Of a stretch of DNA of 20,799 bases, positions 6,850 through 16,790 are shown piece by piece (position 1 is the first letter of the stretch; each line of letters opens with the position of its first letter). The stretch spans positions 13,640,474 through 13,661,272 of the forward strand of contig JBOZIK010000001.1 in assembly GCA_051453625.1 (NCBI GenBank). The letters are read 5' to 3'. The DNA comes from Welwitschia mirabilis. Lineage: Eukaryota > Gnetophyta > Gnetopsida > Welwitschiales. The notes beneath the pieces were generated by a model. It saw only the letters and a list, made by a program, of their open reading frames with translations. It did not search any database and was not told the origin of the DNA. The position numbers and the translations under genes were made by a program.

Positions 6850-8140
6850 AATTTGAAGGGCTCCCTCTAAGAAACCTTTATTACTTGAAGACCTCCTTTA
6901 AATTCACATGTAAGAGAAAGATTTAGTGATTTGTTAAAAGGTATATGTCCTTTATTGAAGATCCTTTTAATAGACTGTTAACCCCATTTGATGATGTCTT
7001 CAAAAATCCCTCGAGTCTTAGCATCTTTTATTTTTTATTATTTATGCTTGGTGTAAGCTCAAAGATCTCCTTTAAGTAAACTTCATTTCTTAAGAGCTCT
7101 GCCTCAAAAGTAGCAAGAATCAATTTAATGATGAGTCAGCTTTGCCTTCCACCTAATTTATCGCCACTTCTAAAACCCATTTGAAACCTTAAATCCTTCT
7201 TTTATATGTCAATAAAATTGATTTGATGTGTTATAGACTTATAATCAAAGATCCCCTTCAGAGAAAGATATGCCCCCTTCAATTTTAGCTTCCATGAGTA
7301 AGAGTTAAAGGGTAAATTAATGGTTATATCAGATTCTTCAAAAGAACTTCATCGATAACTCCTTAAAAGACCCTTTTGAGCAAACCTTCATTATAAGAAA
7401 ACCATCTTCGAGCTTAATCTTTGTTAGAAAACCCTTTTGAAGAAGTAATTCAAACTCTAAGAAGCAACATTCACTACTAAAAGATCCCCTTCAAAGAAGT
7501 AATTGCTACTTGAATCTAGAACACATATCTTAAGAAGTTGATCAAAATACTAAATGAAATGGATAACTACCATGAATGGTATTTTTTAGGAAGCAGATTA
7601 ATAAATAGTTGAATAGAATAAATATGGAGAAAACAGATTTTACTAGTAGGAGAAAAGCATCCTAAAATAAAAGGGTAATAGTAGTGGTAGAAAATAGGTT
7701 ACATTCTTAGAAGGAATCTTCATGTGGAGGATTTCTTATTTAGAACTTCATGGGATCTATGCAAAGAAACCCATAGTATATATAATGTATGAAATATAAG
7801 GTAGAGAAACTATAATCACATTTATGTAATTAATATATTCAAGGTATTGATTTTAAAACATTAAAATTAAAATAAAAATCTATAGCTTCTACTCTGCTAA
7901 AGGGCTTCATCAGTTTAAAGGACCCCTTTGAGCTAGTAATGATGACTACTCAAAGGACTCCTTCATTGCTTGAAGACTCCTATTTGAGGTGAGGTATAAT
8001 TATAACTTAAAGAACTCCTTTAAATAGTCGAAGACCCTCTTCAATCCTTAACAAGAGGAGGAGACAAAAACACATTAGCAAATTTTTTTAATACCCCCCT
8101 TTGATGACTTCAACCACCCCTTCATCAAAGAATGTGGGAA
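6850..8140. repeat. Diffuse field of CCCCTTTGA/GAAG-type degenerate repeats
   Basis: Variants of AAAGATCCCCTTTGAAG recur irregularly. Examples start near 6885, 6948, 7065, 7248, 7365, 7430, 7480, 7915, 7950, 8005, 8025 and 8090, often separated by 30-60 bases. They fall on one strand in similar orientation: purine start, CCCYTT centre, GA end. On the minus strand they would encode recurring KG/SKGG-like residues, but no long frame is open. This is probably an old tandem or protein-coding repeat array eroded by mutation. Confidence 0.4.
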
Positions 8141-8302
8141 GTAAAACTTTAACATGTGGTCAAAAGCTCTAAAATTCCATAAATATAACTTTACAATAGG
8201 TAAATTATTTGTTCTAAGTTTGTTTTTAGTACTTGGTTTTCTTTGTCGTCTTTCCATTACATGTGAAAATGTCATAGACACTTCATCTAGTGTCTCTTTC
8301 AA
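8075..8302 (-). pseudogene. Unidentified short ORF at the repeat field's edge
   Basis: This 75-codon ORF (MKETLDEVSMTFSHVMERRQ...) ends in LKSSKGGIKKIC. The SKGG piece is encoded by one of the CCCC-type repeats of the neighbouring field, so ORF and repeats may be parts of one decayed gene. It is basic overall, with no signal peptide or known motif. It could be chance in AT-rich DNA. Confidence 0.2.
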
Positions 8303-9865
8303 AGGTAAAATGTTATTTTACATTAAAGCATTTATACTAAGAATGTTTCTTCATATAGTTAAAAGTTTTAGTTCTTGAAAATGCATCATGCTTTTCTTCC
8401 AAAAGATACTAGATGGGAACTTGGAGTTTAATGTTACTTATTATATGAGCACTTCATACAAGAAATAAATTAAACTTTAAAGATAAACTATAAAATGTTT
8501 TCTATAAAAGTTAAAATTATTTCAAGTTTAAATTTTGAAAAGCTTCTTAAAGATCTTAGTTTTACTAGACTCAGATAAGGGATAATAGACCTTAACTGAT
8601 GGAACTAGTTAATCTTTTTGGAAAAACACAGTAATAAAGGAGTTTATTCTTTTTATTAAAGCTTGATATTTTTGGAAGAACCCCCAATGCCATACTCATC
8701 AGTTAATAGTATGCCACTTCAAGTATCACTAGATTAAATAAAGAGGATTCTTAGGATACCATCTAGTGGTAGGATACTATCAAAATCATGTAAAAATCAG
8801 AATACTACTTTATATCTAAAACGCTTTCAAAGTATCACTAATAAGAATGAGTGAGTTGACATTGATAAAGCAAGGGATCCTAATGAATTTGTCATTTCTA
8901 GAATGGTATTCTCTAACTTAACCTTAATCATCAATAAATAGAAGAGCATGAATATACTAGGAGTATATTTAACAGATGCCACCAGAGACTCCCTGAGCAG
9001 AAATATTGATGTTGGATTTAGCATTTTTTTAGTATTATGTAAATGGGTGTTGCAAATTAAAAACATCACCAAAATAACAAAGGTGAAACTGGGATTTTCC
9101 TTATTAATTTGAGGAATTCTTTTAAACTAAAATGTTTCATAATTCTTTTCAAGAAAAAAGGGTAGTATGAAACTCGTAGTTGCATCCTTATTTCGTGTTT
9201 TAGTTCTAATACCTTTGAGTGTTTTAGGCATAAAAGAGGCACTTTCAATAAGTCAACCAGTGACACAAATTTAGGCATAGCTTCTAAGACCTTCTAAAGA
9301 ACAAGTAGATACATTTACTCTATAGTAATTGGGGCTATAAAAGAAAATAAAATCTTTTAGCAAGTCACTAAAGGTGGATTCTTTATGCGATGCTATAAAT
9401 TCATTAACTGTCTTCTTATCAAAAAAGAGTTAATTACAGGTAGAAAATCTTAGGTTAAAAGAAAAAGTTAATTTTTAAAAATAGAGAATGAATTTTGCAA
9501 GAGAAAATTTCCTTTTGACAAGGATAATGTAATAAAGCAAAGGAGAAAAAGTAGCATTTAGAGAAGAGATTAATCTCTTATTTGAATTTCAAAAATTAGA
9601 GAGATGCTCTTTTCATAATGCTCAAGATTAAATTAAGGAATTGGAGTAAGACCTTAGGGACGTAAAAAAAAAGTGTAGCTTCCTCCATCTAATGAAAAAT
9701 ATTTTTTATTATAACTTTTGAAAAGCATGACTCATAGTAAACATTATGATGCCAAGCACATCATGATGCAATAGGAATTCATTACTTTTATACATAACAA
9801 CTCATCCATCCCTCTAAAGAAAACATATTTAGATGAAATCTATATGGATATAAGGGGGTACATGA
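8303..9865. other. AT-rich stretch without a recognisable gene
   Basis: Two overlapping minus-strand ORFs lie here: 9278-9066 (70 codons, Leu/Lys-rich, starting MPKFVSLVDLLKV) and 9072-8827 (81 codons, starting MVMFLICNTHLH). Neither shows a family signature. Their four-codon overlap could mean one gene with a frameshift. No RT, integrase or Gag motif was found on either strand. Confidence 0.4.
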
Positions 9866-10663
9866 AAAGTACATGAAAATTCAAGAAGAAATAATAAATA
9901 CAAGCAAAGATGGACAAAAGCCTTAGAGTAGGTGTAAATTAAGCATGAGAAGATTAAAATGTAGGAGAGAAACATTGCTTTTCTTTAAGAAAAGCTAGAA
10001 TTAACTCCTCCTTCTTCTAAACTCACCAATCATTCTTCATTAAAGATAAGTCTAATAAAGGCTTTAAATCATGAATTATCCCCAATCTCGGAGAGATTTG
10101 AGCAACCTACTTTACAATGAACCCATTTAGTGGATACAATAATTTTGTCACATCAAATTTCTGATGTCATCAGAGAAATGCTGGTTTATCCTAGCCAGTC
10201 GGATCTAATTAAGAGGCTTAATGAAGAAAACAGTAGACTACTTTATGAAAATAAACTTTTAGAAATCCGATTAAGAAAGAGAATAGATTTAGGGATGAGG
10301 AAATGAGAGTACCATGGAGCATGCATCTCCACCTCCAAACTATATTATTATTTAGATGGTTATGAAAGAGCTGTAAATGAAATCATAGAGGAAATAGAAA
10401 AAGAATGGGAGCAGATCACACAAGTATCTAATTAAGACCTAGAGAACGTAAATGCTACCAAAAATGAAGTAGTTAAAGGAAAGAATCAGAAAGTACTAAA
10501 TAAACTCTTTTAAGTCTATGAAGATTTCAAAAGGAATATTTGTTTCTTTGTAGTTACTAAGTAGGATTTAAACTCTTAAAAAAACCAAAGAAATTAGGTT
10601 TTAGAGTGTATGAGAATGCTTAAAGAAACCTTTATAGACATCTTCTCTAAAATAAAAGGAGGA
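9866..10663 (+). pseudogene. Unknown coiled-coil protein remnant, left copy
   Basis: From about 9866 one frame reads through with stops that are mostly TAG or TAA. It includes KLELTPPSSKL, a heptad-like segment LIKRLNEENSRLLYENKLLE and RLRKRI. Near 10290 the coding signal moves to another frame with DGYERAVNEIIEEIEKEWE, also helical. At three places where the right-hand copy has a stop, this copy has a sense codon (CGA, TGG, GAG), so it is the less decayed version. I do not recognise the protein. The coiled-coil character could suit a gag-like or virion-associated structural protein, but no knuckle or enzyme motif is seen. It is cut by the gap at 10664. Confidence 0.45.
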
Positions 10664-10763
10664 NNNNNNNNNNNNNNNNNNNNNNNNNNNNNNNNNNNNN
10701 NNNNNNNNNNNNNNNNNNNNNNNNNNNNNNNNNNNNNNNNNNNNNNNNNNNNNNNNNNNNNNN
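10664..10763. other. Assembly gap (100 N) with duplicated flanks
   Basis: Exactly 100 N. 9993-10663 (671 bases) and 10764 to about 11435 are head-to-tail copies. About 12 differences in the first 215 bases gives roughly 94% identity. Confidence 0.9.
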
Positions 10764-11771
10764 AGCTAGAATTAACTCCTCCTTCTTCTAAACTCACCAA
10801 TCATTCTTCATTAGAGATAAGTCTAATAAAGGATTTAAAACATGAATTATCCCCAATCTCAGAGAGATTTGAGCAACCTGCTTTACAATGAATCCATTTA
10901 GTGGATACAATAATTTTGGTACATCAAATTTCAGATGTCACCAGAGAAATGCTGGTTTACCCCAGCCAGTCGGATCTAATTAAGAGGCTTAATGAAGAAA
11001 ACAGTAGACTACTTTATGAAAATAAACTCTTAGAAATCTGATTAAGAAAGAGAATAGGATTTAGGGATGAGGAACTGAGAGTACCATAGAGCATGCATCT
11101 CCATCTCCAAACTATATGATTATTTAGATGGTTATGAAAGAGCTATAAATGAAATCATATAGGAAATAGAAAAAGAATGGGAGAAGATCACACAAGTATC
11201 TAATTAAGCACTAGAGAAGGTAAATGCTATAAAAAATGAAGTAGTTAAAGGAAAGAATCAAAAAGTACTAAATAAACTCTTTTAAGTTTATGAAGGTTTC
11301 AAAAGGGATATTTGTCTCTTTGTAGTTACTAAGTAGGATTTAAACTCTCTAAAAAACCAAAGAAATTAGGTTTTAAAGTATATGAGAATGCTCAAAGAAA
11401 CCTTTGTAGACATCTTCTCTAAAATAGAAGGAGAAGAAGAAATTAAAAGTATCTTATTTAGAAGTTATTCTAGATTGAGTGAATCAAAAAAATCCCCTCT
11501 TACTCAACCTGTGAGGTCTAAGAAGACTCCAACTATAAAAAAGGGTAAACAATCAAAAGGGAAGCAGCTAAAGGTAGTTTAATTAAATAAAGAAAATATA
11601 TATTTAAATGATTCATCCTTTTTTAAAGAGTAAATTAAGGTAATAAAGCACTTGGAAGAATTGAAAAAGTCATAAAATAAGTAGGAATTAGACATAATTG
11701 AAAACAAGAAGTCAAAGCATCAAAGAAAATAGTGTAAATTGACTAATAAAAATCTAAGTGTAGGGGACTAA
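10764..11771 (+). pseudogene. Unknown coiled-coil protein with basic C-terminus, right copy
   Basis: This is a second copy of the frame above, with its 3' end present. The first part (10766 to about 11087) matches the left copy. The coding signal then continues in another frame to TAA at 11769-11771. The part from 11382 is open for 66 codons (MRMLKETFVDIFSKIEGEEE...) and ends in a Lys-rich tail (SKKTPTIKKGKQSKGKQLK) that could bind nucleic acid. In the second frame, the ten stops before the terminal one are all TAA or TAG, never TGA, as expected if Gln codons mutated by C to T. No family is recognised. The layout of helical body plus basic tail is seen in some retroelement and pararetrovirus structural proteins, but that is only an analogy. 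Confidence 0.45.
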
Positions 11772-12660
11772 TGACTCTGAAATGAATGTATATTTGTGTT
11801 ATGATCTTATTCCATTAATGAAGAATATATTATAATGTTAGTAAGTATTGTGACATTATTATAGTATATTATGAGTTGTTATTATAAGCTAACTTTATGA
11901 TGTAGGTAGTTAAGTGGAGTTATGATAAAAAAAGAAAAAGTGATTATAAATACTAGATAGGTAGGAAAAAGAATGAATAACAAACTTTCTACCATTACAC
12001 TTATAAATAGGTACATTGGAGAAGGTCAGAGAACCATTTTGGGAGTGTTGGAGAAGGTTTAGAAAGTGCATCTCAAGCAAAGACGTCATAGTGGAAGGAC
12101 TATAAAGTAACTTCCTAAGCTCCAGTGCCTATCGTGAAAACATAGAAGGGAGCTAATTAATTTATTTTCTTGATAAGTAATATAAGCTGTGTTATTGTGA
12201 AAAGAATCTTGTATTGCTAAAGTGTGTAATTTGAAAAGGTTGCATGCTATCTTTTCTTTCTCTTAATACTGATAATAGCTTGAGTTAATATTAAGATAGT
12301 ATATTAGTTATGAGTAATTGATGTAGGTAACATAGCTGCATTTTCTTTATTCTATAAATTATTATCTATAAGTAGAGTTGTATTAGAACACATTTTCACT
12401 AAGAATAGTCAGTATGTATCCTAATCAAAAGTCTTTATTTTGAGTCAAAAGTAGAAAGAAAAGAAATCTCCATATAAAATTTATTAATGATCAAAATATA
12501 TGTGTAGATGTGGTAATATAGTTATATGTTTTTCTAGCATTTTGCTAATATAATAGTTTCTTTTTAAAGCATTTCATTAAACTTAGTTAACTATTTTATA
12601 ATACTTCTAGTTAAATTCTAAATTTACAATGGGGATAGAGATCATCTTAGCTTAGGATAC
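11772..12660. other. Non-coding AT-rich stretch between two + strand remnants
   Basis: No frame is open and no repeat or RNA gene is seen. The only notable sites are a GACGTCAT element and a TATAAAG box near 12082-12107. No GGTATCA-type primer-binding site was found. Confidence 0.5.
12082..12107 (+). promoter_or_regulatory. Possible promoter: ACGTCA element plus TATAAAG
   Basis: GACGTCAT (12082-12089), a bZIP/as-1-like core, is followed 11 bases later by TATAAAG (12101-12107). It precedes the + strand remnant that begins near 12670. Short motifs in AT-rich DNA are weak evidence. Confidence 0.25.
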
Positions 12661-13330
12661 ATAAGTGCTAACAAAATGCAAGGAAAAAGTCAAAAGGGAG
12701 ATCTAGAAGAAATAAGAAGTTCATTACTAGTTAGGATGATGATGAAGACATTACTAAGAAGGACATCTTAGATGACAATAACCATAACATTCATCCATCT
12801 TTCATGATAGTCATCCACAATGAATCTAGCATTAATGATAAAGAATTCAATACATGTAAAGATCTTGATATAATAACTAATAAGAAAGATGAGTTAACTC
12901 TTTAAGAAAGTACAATTTAATTTTAGAATATTTATAAAATTATAAAAATTATTTACTAAATAAAAAAGTTACTCAACAACCATAAGTTAGGCTATTAATA
13001 GGAAAAGAAATTTTATTCTAAGCTAAAAAATAAGAATCTATTCCTTTAGGTTGAGATCAGTAAACTAACATATGAGTTGAAGTAAGTGAAATAGGAGCTA
13101 TAGGATGCTAGGTATATAAATAAGATATTAACACAAGTAAAAAGAACATTGAATAACATGTTTAGTAAAGGTAGGGAACCTAATGAAAAAAGTAGATTTA
13201 ATAAAAATAAAGCATCTATAATCTAACCATAAGATAAATCAGAGAACCTCTTCTCAAGATAGAGTATAATCCAATGTATGAACATTTAGCATACACAAAT
13301 AACATTATCAACTCTTACTATCTTAAAAGA
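12661..13330 (+). pseudogene. Unknown coiled-coil protein remnant with only TAA/TAG stops
   Basis: One + strand frame (codons starting at 12672) keeps protein-like composition for over 600 bases. It has a basic start (NARKKSKGRSRRNKKF), an acidic run DDDEDITKKDILDDNN, then heptad-like VEISKLTYELK and KILTQVKRTLNNMFSKG. By my count it holds 15 internal stops, all TAA or TAG, with no TGA and no CAG codon. That pattern suggests Gln codons lost by C to T change. The order basic, acidic, coiled coil recalls the part of copia Gag after the zinc knuckle, but no knuckle is visible and identity is unproven. It fades near 13330. Confidence 0.4.
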
Positions 13331-13785
13331 GGGCATAGTTCCATTCTATAGAGGACTCTAATCCTTCCTCCTTAGGTCTGTTCCTTATCAAACTTAAGTT
13401 TTTTGTAATTTCTGGTCTCAAGGAGCATTTTCTTCCCTAGTCTATTAGTAGAATAATGTTTTTCTTTTTCTATTATTTTACTCTTCTAGATAGGTAATTC
13501 CCCATGACTATGTTGTTGGAAGGGTGGTTTCACTCCCATTTTTATTCTGTTTCTTAGTTCTTTCTTCATCAGTTAGCAGAATATCCCATTTTTCTTAATA
13601 GTTTAATTGTCTTATCATTTCTGGATGTTATCATTCCCTGATGTATAGTTTCTAGCCTAATATATATACTTTTCCAAAAAGATAAAAAAATAAAAAAGGA
13701 GGATATTATAGAAAATTTTGTATGTTACTCTTTAGAAAATAAAATTACACTTAGTATAACCAAAAGTCAAAGAGATGGGTTAGAA
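13331..13785. other. AT-rich, T-rich stretch without a gene
   Basis: No open frame or recognised motif. A purine run AAAAAAGGAGGATATTATAG near 13691-13710 resembles a + strand polypurine tract, but no LTR edge can be matched to it. Confidence 0.4.
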
Positions 13786-13836
13786 TGATAGGATCGAGAA
13801 CCCTAAAGGGGGGCTGAATAGGTTCTTTCAAAAACT
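13786..13836 (-). mobile_element. LTR edge fragment, third copy of the family
   Basis: It starts TGATAGGATCGAGAACC and keeps the GGGGG-TGAATAGG-TTCTTTCAAAAACT block shared by the LTR edges at 4556 and 14474. It runs into a 100-N gap. No PBS lies to its left, so it is either an outer LTR edge or a contig end that stopped in the repeat. Confidence 0.75.
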
Positions 13837-13936
13837 NNNNNNNNNNNNNNNNNNNNNNNNNNNNNNNNNNNNNNNNNNNNNNNNNNNNNNNNNNNNNNNN
13901 NNNNNNNNNNNNNNNNNNNNNNNNNNNNNNNNNNNN
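13837..13936. other. Assembly gap (100 N) without adjacent duplicate flank
   Basis: The only 100-N gap here whose right flank does not repeat the left flank immediately. The sequence homologous to the left flank appears 638 bases further right, at 14474. Confidence 0.85.
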
Positions 13937-14197
13937 TCACAATGTTCTATTGTCATGTCTTCACCCATTACTAATTGAAAATTTATTACCCATCAGTATC
14001 CTAATTTTTATAGAGTTGCTTATACTAAATACTCTTTTCATTTTTCTACCAATTTTAAATAGCTTTAGCAGGTAGAGAGATCTTATAAGCATATGAAGCA
14101 ATAGCCTAGAATTCAGCCTGAGTATCATGATTCCTATTGAGCTAGGATTGTTAAGCACTTAAATAGGATTAAGCATAAGATGTAGAAACAATATTAG
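13937..14197 (+). pseudogene. Weak coding remnant beside LTR B
   Basis: The frame starting at 13937 reads through seven stops (five TAG, two TGA). It contains YPNFYRVAYTKYSFHFSTNF and a Lys/His/Gln-rich part, ERSYKHMKQ and ARIVKHLNRIKHKM. The composition is protein-like, but no family is recognised. The rest, to 14473, has no clear content. Confidence 0.25.
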
Positions 14198-14888
14198 TTT
14201 ATTTACATCTTGACATTTATATTTTATTTTATGACTTAATTCTTCTATCATAGGTATGGATGAAGGCTACATTAAGAAGTAGCTTAGTAAGGTATTTAAC
14301 ATTTAATCATCATTGTTGAGCATGATTACTAAAATGAAGATGGTAGTAAATCTTCTTCTTCTCAACTTTATCCTACTTCTTAGGCATTTGATATTTTTTC
14401 TAAATTAAAATATTTCTTATGCTTTACCCTAATCTTTATCATAGTGTTATATGTACTTGGTGTTTAATCATTTTGATAGGATTGAGAACCCTAGAGTGGG
14501 GGTGAATAGGTTCTTTCAAAAACTTAATGATTAATATAAAATAAATCTATTTGAAACATAACTTGCATATGATAATAAATTAATCTAAGATGTGCACAAT
14601 AGAATAGAATATTGAAAGTAAAGAATCAAAAACAAAATGCACAAACTACTAATTTGATGCAAGCCAGATTTATAGTGGTTTGAGAAACTCCCTTATTCCA
14701 CTCTCGATAATCTGCTTCTTCTAGCTAGATTTTGGATTTATGTTACTCCATCAAGTATTCTAGGTTCACATGTAATCATTACAAGTGGACTTGTCCAGGA
14801 TAAATCTCAACCTTCAGCACAGACTTTTGAAGGCTCCGTCTTAATCTTTAGCAAATGAAATAGTGATGCAGTGATGCCTCAATAGCAT

Positions 14889-14988
14889 NNNNNNNNNNNN
14901 NNNNNNNNNNNNNNNNNNNNNNNNNNNNNNNNNNNNNNNNNNNNNNNNNNNNNNNNNNNNNNNNNNNNNNNNNNNNNNNNNNNNNNNN
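14889..14988. other. Assembly gap (100 N) with duplicated flanks
   Basis: Exactly 100 N. 14831-14888 and 14989-15046 (58 bases each) differ at three positions. Confidence 0.92.
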
Positions 14989-15283
14989 AGGCTTGGTCTC
15001 AATCTTTAGCAAATGAAATAGTGATGCAGTGATGCCTCAATAGCATAAATATCACTCATTCTGAAATAATATAATAGATGAAGCTCTTTTATAGTAGCAA
15101 TAAGCCAATATAGTTCTTGATCTGAGTTTGAATGAAGTACTTGTGCCAATGATAGATCTTCTCTAGTCAGACATGTAGAAGCCAAGATACAACAATGTCA
15201 ATGCATAGCTTGATCTTTTAGATTCAAAATGATTTAGCTGAATGAGAATAGTTCCAAAAAGTCTCTTGGTAATCTATAGCTTA

Positions 15284-15293
15284 GCTATTTATA
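15284..15293 (-). promoter_or_regulatory. LTR B TATA box, left copy
   Basis: Minus strand TATAAATAGC, 127 bases from the first palindrome unit at 15420. The duplicate right of the gap has the same box at 16115-16124. Confidence 0.75.
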
Positions 15294-15419
15294 CTAAAAG
15301 GATATTAGGGTTTATTAAAATTGAATTGCATCTCCAACAGTGATAAACGACTAGAAAATGACTATCTAATGGCTAGATAATGGATACATAACATTTTGAA
15401 AAATTTCTTTTACATACCA

Positions 15420-15739
15420 TCTGGTCGACCCCTTAGAAATTTGATCGACCCCATGTGATGCCATGAATTACATAGGTCTTCTGAGAGAAATATTCAGTTG
15501 CCATAGATTTTTACATCTCCATGTTTAGTCAACTCCATCTCAGTCTAGTCGATCCCATTCGATCGACCCCATCCTGAGTCTGGTCGACTCCTTTTTTCTT
15601 AGTCTAGAAATACTATCTGTTACGTCCTTAAATCTAATTGACCCCATGAAAATTAGATCGATCCCTTGCCATTCGGTTCAGGGATACTGATTCTCTAAGT
15701 TATAGGTCTAGTCGACCCCATCATAATCTAGTCAACCCC
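15420..15739. repeat. Ten-unit GTCGACC palindrome array, LTR B left copy
   Basis: Units start at 15420, 15440, 15524, 15544, 15558, 15579, 15633, 15653, 15707 and 15727. Intervals are 20, 84, 20, 14, 21, 54, 20, 54 and 20. Five units keep TCGAC. The others show TCAA, TTGA or CGAT. Confidence 0.85.
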
Positions 15740-15987
15740 TCTGGATGCAGTTCATTTTCCTTTGACAGCTTTAAGTGCAGTTAACTTCTTTAGGATCTAG
15801 TTAATCCCTTTGAAGGGTAAATTAACTAAGTAGGCTTCTAGTGCATATTTTAGTTCTATCTTGTAACTTGTAAAAACGCAAGCTCTTCTGCATAAAGCAT
15901 ATAACATTTGCTATACAAAAGATATTAGTTTGACATCAATTGATAAAATAATATAATAATCTTTCCCTTTAACATTGATGATAAATA

Positions 15988-16087
15988 NNNNNNNNNNNNN
16001 NNNNNNNNNNNNNNNNNNNNNNNNNNNNNNNNNNNNNNNNNNNNNNNNNNNNNNNNNNNNNNNNNNNNNNNNNNNNNNNNNNNNNNN
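15988..16087. other. Assembly gap (100 N) with duplicated flanks
   Basis: Exactly 100 N. 15257-15987 (731 bases) and 16088 to about 16816 are head-to-tail copies of the same LTR part and first PPT-like motif, at above 90% identity by eye. Confidence 0.9.
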
Positions 16088-16114
16088 AAAAGTCTCTTGG
16101 TAATCTATAGCTTA

Positions 16115-16124
16115 GCTATTTATA
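16115..16124 (-). promoter_or_regulatory. LTR B TATA box, right copy
   Basis: Minus strand TATAAATAGC, 127 bases from the array's first unit at 16251, exactly as in the other two copies. Confidence 0.7.
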
Positions 16125-16250
16125 CTAGAAGGCTATTATGGTTTATTAAAATTGAATTGCATCTCCAACAGCGATAAACAACTAGAAAATGGCTATCTAA
16201 TGGCTAGATAATGGATACATAATGTTTAGAAAAATTTCTTTCCCATATCA

Positions 16251-16570
16251 TCTGGTCGACCCCTTAGAAATCCAATCGACCCCATGTGATGCCATGAATT
16301 ACATAGGTCTTCTAAGAGAAATATTTCGTTGCCCTAGGTTTTTACATCTCCATGTCTAGTTGACTCCATCTCAGTCCAGTCAACCCCATTTGGTCGACCC
16401 CCTCTTGAGTCTGGTTGATCCCTTTTTTCTCAGTCTAGAAATACTGTCTGTTAGGTCCTCAAATCTGGTTGACCCCATGAAAATTAGGTCAACTCCTTAC
16501 TATTCAGTTTACTGATACTGATTCTATAAGTTATAGGTCTAGTCAACCCCATCATAATCTAGTCAATCCC
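16251..16570. repeat. Ten-unit GTCGACC palindrome array, LTR B right copy
   Basis: Units start at 16251, 16271, 16355, 16375, 16389, 16410, 16464, 16484, 16538 and 16558. Intervals are identical to the left copy. Only three units keep TCGAC. The rest are TTGA or TCAA forms. Confidence 0.85.
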
Positions 16571-16790
16571 TCTAGATGCAGTTCATTTTCCTTTAACAGC
16601 TTTAAGTGCAGTTGACTCCTTTAGGATCTAGTTAACTCCTTTGGAGGGTAAATTAACTAAGTAGACTTCTGGTGCATATTTTAGTTCTACTTGTAACTCG
16701 TAAAAACTCAAACTCTTCTGCACAAAGCATATAACATTTGCTACACAAGAGATATTAGTTTGACATCAATTGATAAAATAATACAATAAT

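Larger units (their letters stand above)
14474..16785 (-). mobile_element. 3' LTR of copia element B (with assembly duplications)
   Basis: It starts TGATAGGATTGAGAACC at 14474 and ends ...AATACA at 16784-16785, giving TG...CA on the minus strand. A polypurine-like tract lies just outside at 16791, with RNase H, RT and integrase beyond it. This makes it the 3' LTR of a minus-strand element. It aligns along its length with LTR A. The span holds two 100-N gaps, each with duplicated flanks (58 and about 731 bases). Without them the LTR would be about 1.32 kb. No PBS lies left of 14474, as expected for an outer edge. Confidence 0.78.

Noticed and set aside
9866-12660. Firm call as an endogenous pararetrovirus
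   Set aside because: No RT, movement or coat-protein motif and no tRNA-Met site were found; only coiled-coil character and a basic tail suggest it. Left as an open alternative.
11090-13330. Reassigned genetic code (UAR read as Gln)
   Set aside because: All context is plant Ty1/copia, and stops elsewhere (TGG to TAG, CGA to TGA) show ordinary C to T decay. A variant code is not needed.
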